DNA from: a virus
Direction: 5' to 3' (one strand)
Length of the DNA: 45,483 bases
IMG/VR virus record: IMGVR_UViG_3300046747_000254
Coordinates: 1 to 45,483 of that record
The notes below the pieces were generated by a model. That model ran no database searches. It was not told the origin of the DNA and worked only from the letters and a program-made list of their open reading frames with translations. This document shows positions 1 to 6,140 of the stretch, one piece after another. How positions within the stretch are numbered: the first letter of the stretch is position 1; the number at the start of each line of letters is the position of its first letter. A program made the translations under genes and the position numbers.

Positions 1-241
1 AGCGGTCATTAGCGGCCATATCAGCCGCTGCCTCGCGTAGGTACAGGATGGTCTGCAACGCGTTGACCAGCTGGAACACGCGCAGCTTCTTTGGGCTCGC
101 CTTCATGCTGTCGCCCGCTGCATAGGCCTTAGCGAGCCAGATAGAAGCGTGCCGCAGGTCGCCCGTTCTGAGATTCATGGCGCACCAGGCCAGGTAGCCA
201 GCGACGCAGCGTTGCTTGCTTGTGAGCGTGTCGAGCGACAT
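1..241 (-). CDS. Small phage protein, C-terminus cut off by the window edge
   Basis: This is the N-terminal 80 residues of a protein that starts at 241 (begins MSLDTLTSKQ) and runs off the left edge. It is a close relative of the complete 86-aa protein at 44309-44569; the last ~40 visible codons are identical in DNA. The ATG overlaps the stop of the upstream gene (TGATG). The sequence looks helical, with a conserved segment around KKLRVFQLVNALQTILYLRE and no catalytic motif. Function unknown. Confidence 0.75.
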   Translation of the reverse strand, partial: MSLDTLTSKQRCVAGYLAWCAMNLRTGDLRHASIWLAKAYAAGDSMKASPKKLRVFQLVNALQTILYLREAAADMAANDR

Positions 242-492
242 CACCAAATCCCCCGGTCGAAGCGCATGTCTGCGAGCAGATTGTTGAGAACGATACGCAT
301 GAGACGCACGCGTGCTTCGAACGGACACCCGCTGATAACGTGCCCCTCGCATCCACGGTCGGACGTGGCGTCAAACGAGGCGTCGAGAGCGAGCTGCGCG
401 AGCTCGATCCAGCCCATACGCATGTTGATCACGGCAAGCGCAAGGTGTCGGCACTGGGTCCGCTGGTAGGAGTTGAGCTTGTGGGCGCTCAT
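241..492 (-). CDS. Small helical protein, paralogue of 44569-44817
   Basis: 83 aa. It shares the pattern MSA-KLN-Y---QCR-LA-AV--MR at the N-terminus and MR-D-RGIW at the C-terminus with the 82-aa protein at 44569-44817, while the middle is poorly conserved. The start overlaps the upstream stop as ATGA. No membrane segment or known catalytic motif is seen. Conserved ends with a variable centre suggest a structural fold or a small binding protein; function unknown. Confidence 0.7.
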   Translation of the reverse strand: MSAHKLNSYQRTQCRHLALAVINMRMGWIELAQLALDASFDATSDRGCEGHVISGCPFEARVRLMRIVLNNLLADMRFDRGIW

Positions 493-677
493 GGCGACAC
501 CTTGCCCTGCGCAGCGCGCCAGTCAGTCGGGTCTTCACCAGCGCGCCATGCGTCATGGAGTGCCAGCGCAAGGTCGACCGCCACAAGGTAGTCGCCTCGC
601 ACGCCAGCGGCCGCAAGCCACTCTGCGAACGTCAGACCCTCACGATTGAGGCGCTGTGGGATGTTGTAGGTACTCAT
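489..677 (-). CDS. Small phage protein with a DAWRAGEDPTDWRA tail
   Basis: 62 aa, starting at the ATG that overlaps the upstream stop (ATGA) at 674-677. The C-terminal half contains LALHDAWRAGEDPTDWRA, a motif I recognise from many small uncharacterised proteins of high-GC phages. An LTFAEWLAAAGV segment precedes it. The right-hand copy of the block carries an unrelated 121-aa gene at this place (44814-45179). Function unknown. Confidence 0.65.
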   Translation of the reverse strand: MSTYNIPQRLNREGLTFAEWLAAAGVRGDYLVAVDLALALHDAWRAGEDPTDWRAAQGKVSP

Positions 678-943
678 GCCCACACCTTGCCCGCGTCGAG
701 CAGTTCGATCTCGCGCTGGTAGCGCATGGCGTTGTCGTTGTGCCTGTCGATGTTGTCGAGCATGCCGGGCAGGGCAGCGGCCAGGATGCGGTAGCAGCCG
801 CCTTCAGCCTTGCGGGCAGCCACAGCGGCCTCGCGGCGAGCCATCTCGATGCGAGCGGTAGCGGCGAGCGTCAGAGCGGTGTCGCGGCGAACCATGAGGC
901 GGTTGCGCTGGACCTTGAGAGCGTTGTCGCGAGCGGTTGTCAT
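674..943 (-). CDS. Basic helical small protein, near-identical to 45176-45445
   Basis: 89 aa, starting MTTARDNALK. The protein is almost identical to the one at 45176-45445, with differences limited to a few residues such as DRHNDNAMRYQREIE versus ERHNDNALRYQRELE. It is rich in Ala, Arg and Glu and predicted as long helices, with an Arg-rich N-terminal half. A GGAAGG ribosome binding site lies upstream of the ATG. It is the first gene of this block after the 944-1635 non-coding stretch. Function unknown; a DNA-binding or coiled-coil role is only a guess. Confidence 0.7.
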   Translation of the reverse strand: MTTARDNALKVQRNRLMVRRDTALTLAATARIEMARREAAVAARKAEGGCYRILAAALPGMLDNIDRHNDNAMRYQREIELLDAGKVWA

Positions 944-1086
944 CGTGTGTGCCTTCCGTGTGGTGCCGACCGTCAGGGCCGACCGTGTGAGTGAGAGTGA
1001 CGAACCATGCCGTAGCAAGCTGAGTGCCAAGGCTAGAGATCGAGCCGAGCAGGGCAGAACCCGAGCGATTGCGGCACGTTAGCGAG

Positions 1087-1148
1087 ACCGGTCATCTGCG
1101 GCCAAAGCGCACTGAGCCAGGCCTGTCACACCGGTCATCTGTGGCCAA
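1087..1148. repeat. Pair of 19-base direct repeats, 43 bases apart
   Basis: ACCGGTCATCTGCGGCCAA at 1087-1105 recurs with one change at 1130-1148. The 43-base start-to-start distance is about four helical turns, so both copies would face the same side of the DNA. This layout is typical of binding sites for a dimeric regulator or replication protein. Confidence 0.8.
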
Positions 1149-1340
1149 TCGCCTAACCCTGCGGAATCGCATGCTGTTCGAGAGCAGGCCCCGAGCTGTG
1201 CCAGTCTTGGCGCACTGGCTACCGCGCTAGCCACCACACCCTGAGGGGGGAGAGGAGAGCGAGGGAGCAGCAGTGTGAACCTGAGCAACACTCCCCATCT
1301 GGGTCTGTGCCGCTCCTTCACATGCCCTATCTGGGTGGCT

Positions 1341-1386
1341 GTCACACTAGCCAGTAACATGTGACATGTAACACTGTGACGTCACA
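1341..1386. promoter_or_regulatory. Cluster of TGTGAC/GTCACA elements
   Basis: GTCACA occurs at 1341-1346 and 1381-1386, and TGTGAC at 1360-1365 and 1375-1380. The last two elements form the perfect 12-base palindrome TGTGACGTCACA (1375-1386). GTAACA(T)GTGAC and GTAACACTGTGAC form a near-direct repeat 15 bases apart. The same GTGAC core is the core of the iterons at 39119-39200, so one protein could bind both places (inference). Confidence 0.5.
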
Positions 1387-1402
1387 ATCAACTGGCGGGG
1401 GT

Positions 1403-1424
1403 ATCTTGCGTGATTGAGCAAGAT
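1403..1424. other. Short perfect hairpin
   Basis: ATCTTGC (1403-1409) and GCAAGAT (1418-1424) form a 7-bp stem with an 8-base loop. No T-run follows on either strand, so it is not a typical Rho-independent terminator. It could be an operator or an RNA element. Confidence 0.35.
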
Positions 1425-1635
1425 TGGGGACCCCGACGAAGGAGCCCTCACACTTACTCACCACCCTTCTGGGGTCTGGTCTGCTCGTCTCCGGCGCTAG
1501 GCCGGTCCACAGAACAAGAGGTGCTTTCTGGGCTTAGTTACCCCTCTAGGGACTACCGTCTCTTTTCGCGCACTTACGGGGACCCCAAGCCGGATAAAAC
1601 TACCAGCGTATTATTGACTGTGGCACAGTGCCTAC

Positions 1636-1932
1636 ATGGGAGAGATGCCGAGAGCCAAGAGAACCCCTGACGAGGACTACGCCGCGTTCCGTGCCCAGTC
1701 GCGCTCTGACGGCACCCACCTGGTATGGCGTGGGACCATCGACGAGCGTGGTCGTCCGCTGTTCCAGGCAGAGGGGCAGAGCTGGGATGCTCGGCGTCTC
1801 GCCTGGTGCCACGAGAACGGCTTCCTGCAGAAGGGCCAGGGGGTAGAGCAGACCTGCGGCTATGAGGGCGCCTGTGTCGACCCTCGGCACCTACGGCCTC
1901 GTGTCAGGACCAGGTTAGAACCCGGCTGCTAG
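1636..1932 (+). CDS. Small HNH-like endonuclease
   Basis: 98 aa, one of only two small plus-strand genes lying among minus-strand accessory genes. The N-terminal half has a LVWRGTIDERGRPLF strand pair, followed by DARRLAWCHENG and a C-terminal CGYEGACVDPRHLRP. The C-x4-C-V-x-P-x-HL end is the Zn/HNH half-site of small phage HNH proteins that usually begin with a C-W-x-W-T-G motif. Known members are nicking or homing-type nucleases. The usual invariant first His region is weak here (RRLAWCHENG), so activity is uncertain. An ATG at 1645 is an alternative start; neither has a good ribosome binding site. Confidence 0.55.
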   Translation: MGEMPRAKRTPDEDYAAFRAQSRSDGTHLVWRGTIDERGRPLFQAEGQSWDARRLAWCHENGFLQKGQGVEQTCGYEGACVDPRHLRPRVRTRLEPGC

Positions 1933-1973
1933 GGGTAGGCTTGTTTGGGAGCAGGGGTAGGGAACCCAGTGGT

Positions 1974-2138
1974 CTACTTCCCCAGCTTCAGGGTCCCTTT
2001 GGCTTGCTCGTGCTCTTCCAGGAGCCTTAGTCCTGCTCGGATCACCTCGCTGACAGTGCCGTAGCGGCCTGCCGCGACCTGGGCGGCTGCGAAGCGCATG
2101 AAGTGCTCGCCGATGACGACGCTCGTGGTCTTCTGCAT
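1974..2138 (-). CDS. ParD-like antitoxin (ribbon-helix-helix), orphan
   Basis: 54 aa. The order of elements matches ParD/CopG-type antitoxins: an N-terminal strand ([13 protein letters not shown]), then [27 protein letters not shown], which is the A-S-G-R-Y-x-x-x-S-E-V-x-R-x-G-L-x-L-L-E signature. Such proteins bind operator DNA as dimers and neutralise a ParE-type ribosome-independent toxin. No ParE-like reading frame is adjacent: the gene follows a W/Y-rich small protein, and beyond it the next gene is on the other strand. It may act as a stand-alone repressor or as an anti-toxin against host or rival ParE (inference). Confidence 0.7.
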   Translation of the reverse strand: MQKTTSVVIGEHFMRFAAAQVAAGRYGTVSEVIRAGLRLLEEHEQAKGTLKLGK

Positions 2139-2142
2139 GGTC

Positions 2143-2370
2143 CTACTTCCCCAGCTTCTCGAGCTCTTGCTCTGTGATGCCCAGCGGTGGCAGGACGTCC
2201 TGCCACTCGCCGCTGCGCAGTCTGTCTAGGCGGTCCGTGGGGCCGCCTGCCTCGTACTGCCAGAGCTTGCCGTGCTCGTCGGTGCCGACCAGCACCAGGC
2301 CGATCTCGCCCTCCATGCGGAACCAGTAGAAACCGGGCCGCGTCGGCGGCAGGGCTGACCACGGGGTCAT
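2143..2370 (-). CDS. Trp/Tyr-rich small phage protein
   Basis: 75 aa. [17 protein letters not shown], then [17 protein letters not shown] and a C-terminal GEWQDVLPP, form a compact beta-rich domain of a type common in phage accessory regions. The start overlaps the upstream stop (ATGA at 2367-2370). It ends KLGK-stop, and the 16 bases over that end are repeated over the stop of the ParD-like gene (1974-1989 and 2143-2158). Function unknown. Confidence 0.65.
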   Translation of the reverse strand: MTPWSALPPTRPGFYWFRMEGEIGLVLVGTDEHGKLWQYEAGGPTDRLDRLRSGEWQDVLPPLGITEQELEKLGK

Positions 2371-2636
2371 TGCTTCCCCGCTCTGCGCACGAGCTCGTCG
2401 ATGGCATCTAACGCCGCGCCGAGCCCGATCTGGCTCTCCAGGCCCCTTCGGATGACCTTCGCCAGCTCCTCGTTCGTTGCCGGCTTGGGGAAGCGCTTGC
2501 GGATGATGGCTCCCAGTGAGATGACGAACGCAACGTGCCGGGAGGGGCCATCCTTCTCCAGCCCAACAATCCACTGCTCGGCCGCCTCGAGCGTCGCCCG
2601 CTCGTCCTCGTCCAGCTCGTCTACCGTGACCTTCAT
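2367..2636 (-). CDS. Hypothetical acidic/helical protein
   Basis: 89 aa, starting MKVTVDELDEDERATLEAAE and predicted mostly helical. A good GAGGAG site precedes the ATG. It begins a run of coupled genes (2636 to 2143) after an 80-base gap (2637-2717) with no clear signal. No motif recognised. Confidence 0.6.
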   Translation of the reverse strand: MKVTVDELDEDERATLEAAEQWIVGLEKDGPSRHVAFVISLGAIIRKRFPKPATNEELAKVIRRGLESQIGLGAALDAIDELVRRAGKQ

Positions 2637-2717
2637 GTTATGCTCCTCGAGCCTCGTCGGCTCTGATCGAGTTGGTGCCTAGACATCGCTGACTCCAGGT
2701 TGTTCAGTCAGAGTCGA

Positions 2718-3104
2718 TCAGGCCCCTTTTCTGGCCTTGCGATGCGCCTTCTTCTTCCGGCGCACCTCCACGGCCTTGTTCCGGCGCATGCGTTGCTCAT
2801 CTCGACGCTTGGCGTCTGCCTTGAGCCATTCGTACTCTGCGGGGCTCACCACGATCTCGTTCATGTTGCACGCTGGGCAGAAGGTCTCGTCGTCATCGGC
2901 GGGCGCCGTGTCGATCGCGTCGGGCATCAGGTCGTCGTCTGACAGCACCTTCAGCTCGGGGTAGTACTTGCCAGCCACCGTCCAGCCGGCCGGCACGGTC
3001 AGCCAGGCTGCGCAGTCGCTGTAGCAAGACTCGCCCCCGAACGTCTCCACGTTGAAGCCGCACTTGTCGCAGGTGAGCCTGGCGATCCCGTACTTGACGC
3101 TCAT
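2718..3104 (-). CDS. Zinc-ribbon-like protein with a basic tail
   Basis: 128 aa; the start at 3104 is chosen because ATG overlaps the upstream stop (ATGA). Cysteine pairs CDKC (residues ~12-15) and CPAC (~76-79), plus a CYSDC segment, suggest one or two metal-binding knuckles. The C-terminus is strongly basic (RRKKKAHRKARK), as expected for a nucleic-acid-binding tail. Function unknown. Confidence 0.6.
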   Translation of the reverse strand: MSVKYGIARLTCDKCGFNVETFGGESCYSDCAAWLTVPAGWTVAGKYYPELKVLSDDDLMPDAIDTAPADDDETFCPACNMNEIVVSPAEYEWLKADAKRRDEQRMRRNKAVEVRRKKKAHRKARKGA

Positions 3105-3199
3105 GGCCTGCTCAACCTGACGACGGAGCTGCTGAGGAACACGATGCTCACGGAGTTGAGCACGACGCCGCACAGCAGGGCGTATTCGATGACTGTCAT
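3101..3199 (-). CDS. 32-aa single-pass membrane peptide
   Basis: It begins MTVIEYALLCGVVLNSVSIV, and residues ~5-27 are hydrophobic enough for one membrane span. ATGA overlaps link it on both sides (3196-3199 and 3101-3104), which is the main reason to call such a small gene. Function unknown. It is one of about eight tiny membrane proteins in the minus-strand unit. Confidence 0.5.
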   Translation of the reverse strand: MTVIEYALLCGVVLNSVSIVFLSSSVVRLSRP

Positions 3200-3354
3200 G
3201 GCTTCTCTCCCGGTCCGTAGCCCGGTGGCGGTCCTGGGTCGTGTCCCAGGCGCTGACAGACCAGCGCGTAGGACGCGTAGTCGGTCTCCACGTTCTTCTC
3301 GTTGGGAAGGTCCACGTAGAACCTGCGCATGGTCGGCGGCTGCCAAGGCTTCAT
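3196..3354 (-). CDS. 52-aa hypothetical protein, Pro/Gly-rich end
   Basis: It starts MKPWQPPTMRRFYVDLP and ends with a Pro/Gly-rich GPPPGYGPGEKP segment. It is linked by four-base ATGA overlaps to both neighbours. No motif recognised. Confidence 0.5.
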   Translation of the reverse strand: MKPWQPPTMRRFYVDLPNEKNVETDYASYALVCQRLGHDPGPPPGYGPGEKP

Positions 3355-3572
3355 GGTGCGCTCCTCAGCTTCTTGATGACTGCCAGCAGGCGCTTGCGAA
3401 AGACCATGTCCTCGCAGTGCTGCTGGTAGCCGGCCTGGTGGCCGTCCCAGTAGTCGCCGTCGGCGAGCGGAGGCGGCACCTCGGCCTCGAGCAGCTCGAG
3501 GATGCGTTTGTGCTCGCGCCTGACAGCCTCTCCCACGCCCCTCTCCACTTCGTCCTGCCAGTCGTATCTCAT
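3351..3572 (-). CDS. Hypothetical protein
   Basis: 73 aa, mostly helical, starting MRYDWQDEVERGVGEAVRRE. It overlaps its neighbours by ATGA at both ends. It sits directly downstream of the HicA-like gene, where a HicB antitoxin would be expected, but no HicB-like beta-alpha domain or DNA-binding motif is recognisable. Function unknown. Confidence 0.6.
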   Translation of the reverse strand: MRYDWQDEVERGVGEAVRREHKRILELLEAEVPPPLADGDYWDGHQAGYQQHCEDMVFRKRLLAVIKKLRSAP

Positions 3573-3766
3573 AGCGGCTTCTCCCCTAGTTCGACTGCCA
3601 GCCTCGAGAACTTGCGCACCTCGAGCGCAGGCGCCTCGCGAAACGAGTAGCTCATGACGTACATCGCGCCTGACCGCTCGTGCTTGAACACGACGTGGCT
3701 GCCGTTGCGTCGCAGTTGGCGAAAGCCACGGCTCTCGATGGCGGACAGGAATGCTTTGGCCTTCAT
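3569..3766 (-). CDS. HicA-like toxin-fold protein
   Basis: 65 aa. The pattern KAFLSAIESRGFRQLRRNGSHVVFKH fits HicA/YcfA proteins: a helix, G-F, then R-x-x-G-S-H with the catalytic His (here H24) on a dsRNA-binding-like fold. HicA toxins cleave mRNA and are normally paired with HicB. Here the C-terminus diverges from the usual G-x-G-x-L-R-x-I-L end (EAPALEVRKFSRLAVELG), and no HicB is seen next to it. It could be a host-takeover RNase or a degenerate relative. Confidence 0.65.
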   Translation of the reverse strand: MKAKAFLSAIESRGFRQLRRNGSHVVFKHERSGAMYVMSYSFREAPALEVRKFSRLAVELGEKPL

Positions 3767-3930
3767 GGCTTCCCCAGGGTCATGCGCAGCATCTTCATCG
3801 GATGCTTGCTGTACACGTTGACGTAGTCAGAGGTGTCGCCCCACAACACGCCGGGCTCCATCACGCCCTCGAGTTCCCAGCACATCTTGCCGCCGAGCTT
3901 GATGTCAACAAACCGGCGAGCGTCCTTCAC
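3763..3930 (-). CDS. 55-aa hypothetical protein
   Basis: It starts at a GTG overlapping the upstream stop (GTGA, 3927-3930); residues begin MKDARRFVDIKLGGKMCWEL. It overlaps the HicA-like gene by ATGA. A HicB role was considered because of its place beside HicA, but its sequence does not show a HicB pattern. Function unknown. Confidence 0.55.
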   Translation of the reverse strand: MKDARRFVDIKLGGKMCWELEGVMEPGVLWGDTSDYVNVYSKHPMKMLRMTLGKP

Positions 3931-4364
3931 TTGAACGCCGGGTCGATGCCGTCCGAGTAGATGAGCTTGATCATCTTGTCGGCGAGGCTGTAGTTGGGCT
4001 CGAAGTTGGCCGGCTGGGCTCTGTTGTTCGCACGCCAGGCCTTCAGGTCCTCCTCGGCGCGCCGCACGTGGTCTGCCGCGTGCCGAATGCGCTCGAGCTC
4101 GGGCTGCCAGGCCGGCTTCGACCATGACACCGCGCCGTCGGCGTGGATGATGAGCTTGTCCTCGTACGGGCACTTCAGCGCGCCGCCGCCAGCGTCCCAC
4201 TGGACGTCGCGGTCGTCGCCCGGCTCCGGCCCAAGTCGCTCCGCATGACCTCCTGACCAGTCCACCTTCTTGCGCGCAGCGTCCGCGCACTGCGGGCAGG
4301 TCTCCCGGTTGCCGATGATGCGGTTGTGAGCTCCGCACTTCCTCTTGAGAACGTCGTATCCCAT
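3927..4364 (-). CDS. Protein with N-terminal zinc knuckle
   Basis: 145 aa. ATG 4364 is preferred over 4376 because a GGAGG site lies just upstream. The N-terminus has CGAHNR then CPQC (residues ~10 and ~24), a probable Zn knuckle. A beta-rich part follows (LIIHADGAVSWSKPAWQPEL), then helices. Function unknown. It is coupled to both neighbours by TGATG and GTGA overlaps. Confidence 0.6.
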   Translation of the reverse strand: MGYDVLKRKCGAHNRIIGNRETCPQCADAARKKVDWSGGHAERLGPEPGDDRDVQWDAGGGALKCPYEDKLIIHADGAVSWSKPAWQPELERIRHAADHVRRAEEDLKAWRANNRAQPANFEPNYSLADKMIKLIYSDGIDPAFK

Positions 4365-4510
4365 CAGCGCCTCCACGGTCGTTGGAAGTCAACGTAGCCG
4401 TACAGCGGCTTGTTGAGCTCGAGGTAGGCTTCGCGAAAGCGCTCGTCGAACTCCTTGCGCAGCCGCTCGGCCTCCTCGGTCCTTTGCTTCTCGGTCCAGA
4501 ACAGCTTCAT
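4364..4510 (-). CDS. 48-aa basic helical protein
   Basis: It starts MKLFWTEKQRTEEAERLRKE, a charged helix, and ends GYVDFQRPWRR. It overlaps upstream by ATGA (4507-4510) and downstream by a single base (TGATG). No motif recognised. Confidence 0.5.
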   Translation of the reverse strand: MKLFWTEKQRTEEAERLRKEFDERFREAYLELNKPLYGYVDFQRPWRR

Positions 4511-4818
4511 TTGGCCTCCAGCCTGGCGATCGCCTTGTCCATCAGCTCGAGAACGTCGGCGTGCTCGTGCGTGTCATTGAAGCCTGTGATGCCACCAGGG
4601 AAGTTCGGATGAAGGAGCTTCTCGGCATCCCATGCGTCCGAGTAGCCGGCGATGCGAGCCAGGGCGCCCGACATGCACCAGCACACGGCCATCGGGCTGT
4701 TCACCGGGATCGGGTCTCCGTGCTTGTCGCGCGCTCCAGCGCCAGTCGTCCAACGCTTCGGGTCGGACAGCAGCTCGCGCGCCTTCTTGATGATGTCCAC
4801 TTCCTTGACTGGACTCAC
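4507..4818 (-). CDS. DUF6197-like protein
   Basis: 103 aa, starting at GTG 4818 behind a GGAGG site and overlapping the upstream stop (GTGA). The layout KKARELLSDPKRWTTGA, then AVCWCMSGALARIAG, then FNDTHEHADVLELMDKAIARLE matches a small family found in actinobacterial and phage genomes (DUF6197 as I recall it) with conserved W-C-x-x-G-A-L and N-D motifs. Function of the family is unknown. Confidence 0.55.
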   Translation of the reverse strand: MSPVKEVDIIKKARELLSDPKRWTTGAGARDKHGDPIPVNSPMAVCWCMSGALARIAGYSDAWDAEKLLHPNFPGGITGFNDTHEHADVLELMDKAIARLEAK

Positions 4819-5039
4819 TTCACACCTCCGGTCCAAAGACGCAGCACGTCTGCCTGTTTTGCCTCTTCGGGCGTGAGCCCGGCCATCTCGTCGATCACCA
4901 CGAAGCCGAGCAGCCGGCCCTGGATGTCCTGTGGCATGCGCCCAGGGTGCGTGACGACCACGCCGGGGACGAGCCGCATCTTGAGGCGCATCAGCTCCCA
5001 GCGGCGCGCGTCCGCCATGATGATCAGCAGGTCAATCAT
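4815..5039 (-). CDS. Hypothetical protein
   Basis: 74 aa from ATG 5039, chosen for the GGAGG immediately upstream. It begins MIDLLIIMADARRWELMRLK, with a beta-rich middle (LVPGVVVTH, GRLLGFVVIDEM). It overlaps upstream by 8 bases and downstream by GTGA. No recognised motif. Confidence 0.6.
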   Translation of the reverse strand: MIDLLIIMADARRWELMRLKMRLVPGVVVTHPGRMPQDIQGRLLGFVVIDEMAGLTPEEAKQADVLRLWTGGVK

Positions 5040-5307
5040 GGTCGCCTCCACCGTCCGGGTCGTAGAATGCGTACGTCCCGTAGAAACCGTTGTCGTCGCC
5101 AGCGTTCTCGTCCTCGAGCGCCAGCGTCATCTTGGGCAGCCTGTGCGGAACGTCGAACTCGTAGTCGCACTTGTCGCACTCGTACCTGAGTGTCTTGCGG
5201 TTGGGGTCGAAGGCGATCATGCACCGCGACCCTGGGTACCGGCAGAGCGGACAGTACGTCTCGAACTGGTCCTTGCCGGCCAGCGGGGGCATGGTGCTGA
5301 GCGTCAC
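5032..5307 (-). CDS. Small zinc-ribbon protein
   Basis: 91 aa, GTG start overlapping the upstream stop. It contains CPLC (residues ~19-22) and CDKC (~44-47), spaced as in a treble-clef or zinc-ribbon domain with beta strands between (TLRYECDKCDYEF). The C-terminus is acidic. Likely a nucleic-acid- or protein-binding Zn protein; exact role unknown. Confidence 0.6.
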   Translation of the reverse strand: MTLSTMPPLAGKDQFETYCPLCRYPGSRCMIAFDPNRKTLRYECDKCDYEFDVPHRLPKMTLALEDENAGDDNGFYGTYAFYDPDGGGDHD

Positions 5308-5540
5308 TTCTTGAGCTCCTGGTCGATCACCTGCTGCATGGACGGCTCGGGCACGCCGAGTGCGGTGGCGAGCGCCTCAAAATGGTCTCCAGTGATGGCG
5401 ATGTACGCCTCGCGCTGGTGAGCCCACCAGACGCAGGTGTACGCCTCGGCGTTGGCCAGGTCGGGCCTCACCACGCGAAAGGCAACGATGTTGTCCAGGC
5501 CGATTACGGTTGTGCCCAGCGTGATCCACTTCGGCCTCAT
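5304..5540 (-). CDS. Hypothetical protein
   Basis: 78 aa from the ATG overlapping the upstream stop (ATGA, 5537-5540). It begins MRPKWITLGTTVIGLDNIVAF; the short beta strands followed by an AYIAITGDHFEALATALG segment resemble small single-domain beta-sheet proteins. No known function. Confidence 0.6.
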   Translation of the reverse strand: MRPKWITLGTTVIGLDNIVAFRVVRPDLANAEAYTCVWWAHQREAYIAITGDHFEALATALGVPEPSMQQVIDQELKK

Positions 5541-5716
5541 GGCGAGATCGCCCATTCGAAGAGTGCCATGGCGCCCACGAGGCCCGCTGCGATGGCCCCC
5601 GCAACCGCGAAGGCGATCTTCCACGCGCGGATGTTGTCGTCCTCCTCGCGCCGCTTGAAGATGTCCTTGCGGTAGTACGACCCGTAGGTGTCGTTCTCGT
5701 CGTCGTGGTAGCTCAT
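5537..5716 (-). CDS. Single-pass membrane protein, 59 aa
   Basis: A charged N-terminal half (SYHDDENDTYGSYYRKD and onward) is followed by a hydrophobic span WKIAFAVAGAIAAGLVGAM (residues ~34-53). It is coupled on both sides by ATGA overlaps. Likely inner-membrane with a cytoplasmic N-terminus. Function unknown. Confidence 0.55.
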   Translation of the reverse strand: MSYHDDENDTYGSYYRKDIFKRREEDDNIRAWKIAFAVAGAIAAGLVGAMALFEWAISP

Positions 5717-5982
5717 GGTTCCTCCAGGAATACGTTGAGCGTGGTCTCGCTCGGGTACACGCGCGTGAACTCGACCTCCTGGTCGTCCGTGAAGGGCGAC
5801 AGGGCAGCCTGGAATAGGTTCATCGGGTGGTCATACCGGCAGCGGTGGTAGACCGGCTCGCTGTTCACCTCGGTGAACGTGATCGCCTCTTTGGTCACCC
5901 TGTCGCTGACCACATCGACGATCTTGAACTCGATCCCGTAGTCGACCAGGTACTGCAGCGCCTCTTGTCCAACCAGCTTCAT
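5713..5982 (-). CDS. Hypothetical protein
   Basis: 89 aa, mixed alpha/beta, starting MKLVGQEALQYLVDYGIEFK. ATGA overlaps at both ends. No motif recognised. Confidence 0.6.
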   Translation of the reverse strand: MKLVGQEALQYLVDYGIEFKIVDVVSDRVTKEAITFTEVNSEPVYHRCRYDHPMNLFQAALSPFTDDQEVEFTRVYPSETTLNVFLEEP

Positions 5983-6140
5983 TTGCCGTCTCCTTCGTGC
6001 ATGGCCTCGAGCTTTTCCAGCCGAGTGTTGATGTGCCTTACGAGGGCAACGACGTTCTCGAGGCTTGTTGTCAGCTGCAGGATGACGCCAGACATCCGCT
6101 CGACGTGCTCGTACAGCTCGGTCAGGCCGTTACTCGGCAT
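5979..6140 (-). CDS. 53-aa coiled-coil protein
   Basis: It begins MPSNGLTELYEHVERMSGVI, and most of the protein is a heptad-like helix ending in RHINTRLEKLEAM. ATG 6140 is chosen for its GGAG site at proper distance; it overlaps the H-NS-like gene by 11 bases. It could oligomerise with itself or with the neighbouring H-NS-like protein (inference). Confidence 0.5.
   Translation of the reverse strand: MPSNGLTELYEHVERMSGVILQLTTSLENVVALVRHINTRLEKLEAMHEGDGK

Larger units (their letters stand above)
1..981. repeat. Left copy of the terminal gene block (pairs with 44329-45483)
   Basis: This block is a diverged duplicate of 44329-45483. Bases 1-115 equal 44329-44443, and bases 855-981 equal 45357-45483 (127 identical bases, with mismatches immediately before). 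Between these anchors the copies share three homologous genes but differ in one. The block could be a real duplication, or an alternative strain version of the same locus joined on by the assembler; an exact 127-base overlap at the contig end favours the second. Confidence 0.85.
944..1635. promoter_or_regulatory. Non-coding control region with repeats and palindromes
   Basis: About 690 bases without a convincing gene lie upstream of the minus-strand block (start 943) and the plus-strand gene at 1636. The region holds a pair of 19-base direct repeats (1087-1105, 1130-1148), TGTGAC/GTCACA elements (1341-1386), a short hairpin (1403-1424), the related pair CCCCATCTGGGT/CCCTATCTGGGT (about 1293 and 1324) and two copies of GGGGACCCC (1426-1434, 1578-1586). 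An open frame at 1410-1670 looks non-biological. No clear sigma-70 promoter could be fixed. Confidence 0.55.

Noticed and set aside
1614-1642. Promoter TTGACT upstream of 1636
   Set aside because: No acceptable -10 box at 16-18 bases, and TATTAT at 1609 lacks a -35 box.
1410-1670. 86-codon plus-strand frame in the non-coding region
   Set aside because: Composition unlike the other genes, no ribosome binding site, overlaps hairpin and repeats, and runs into the HNH-like gene.
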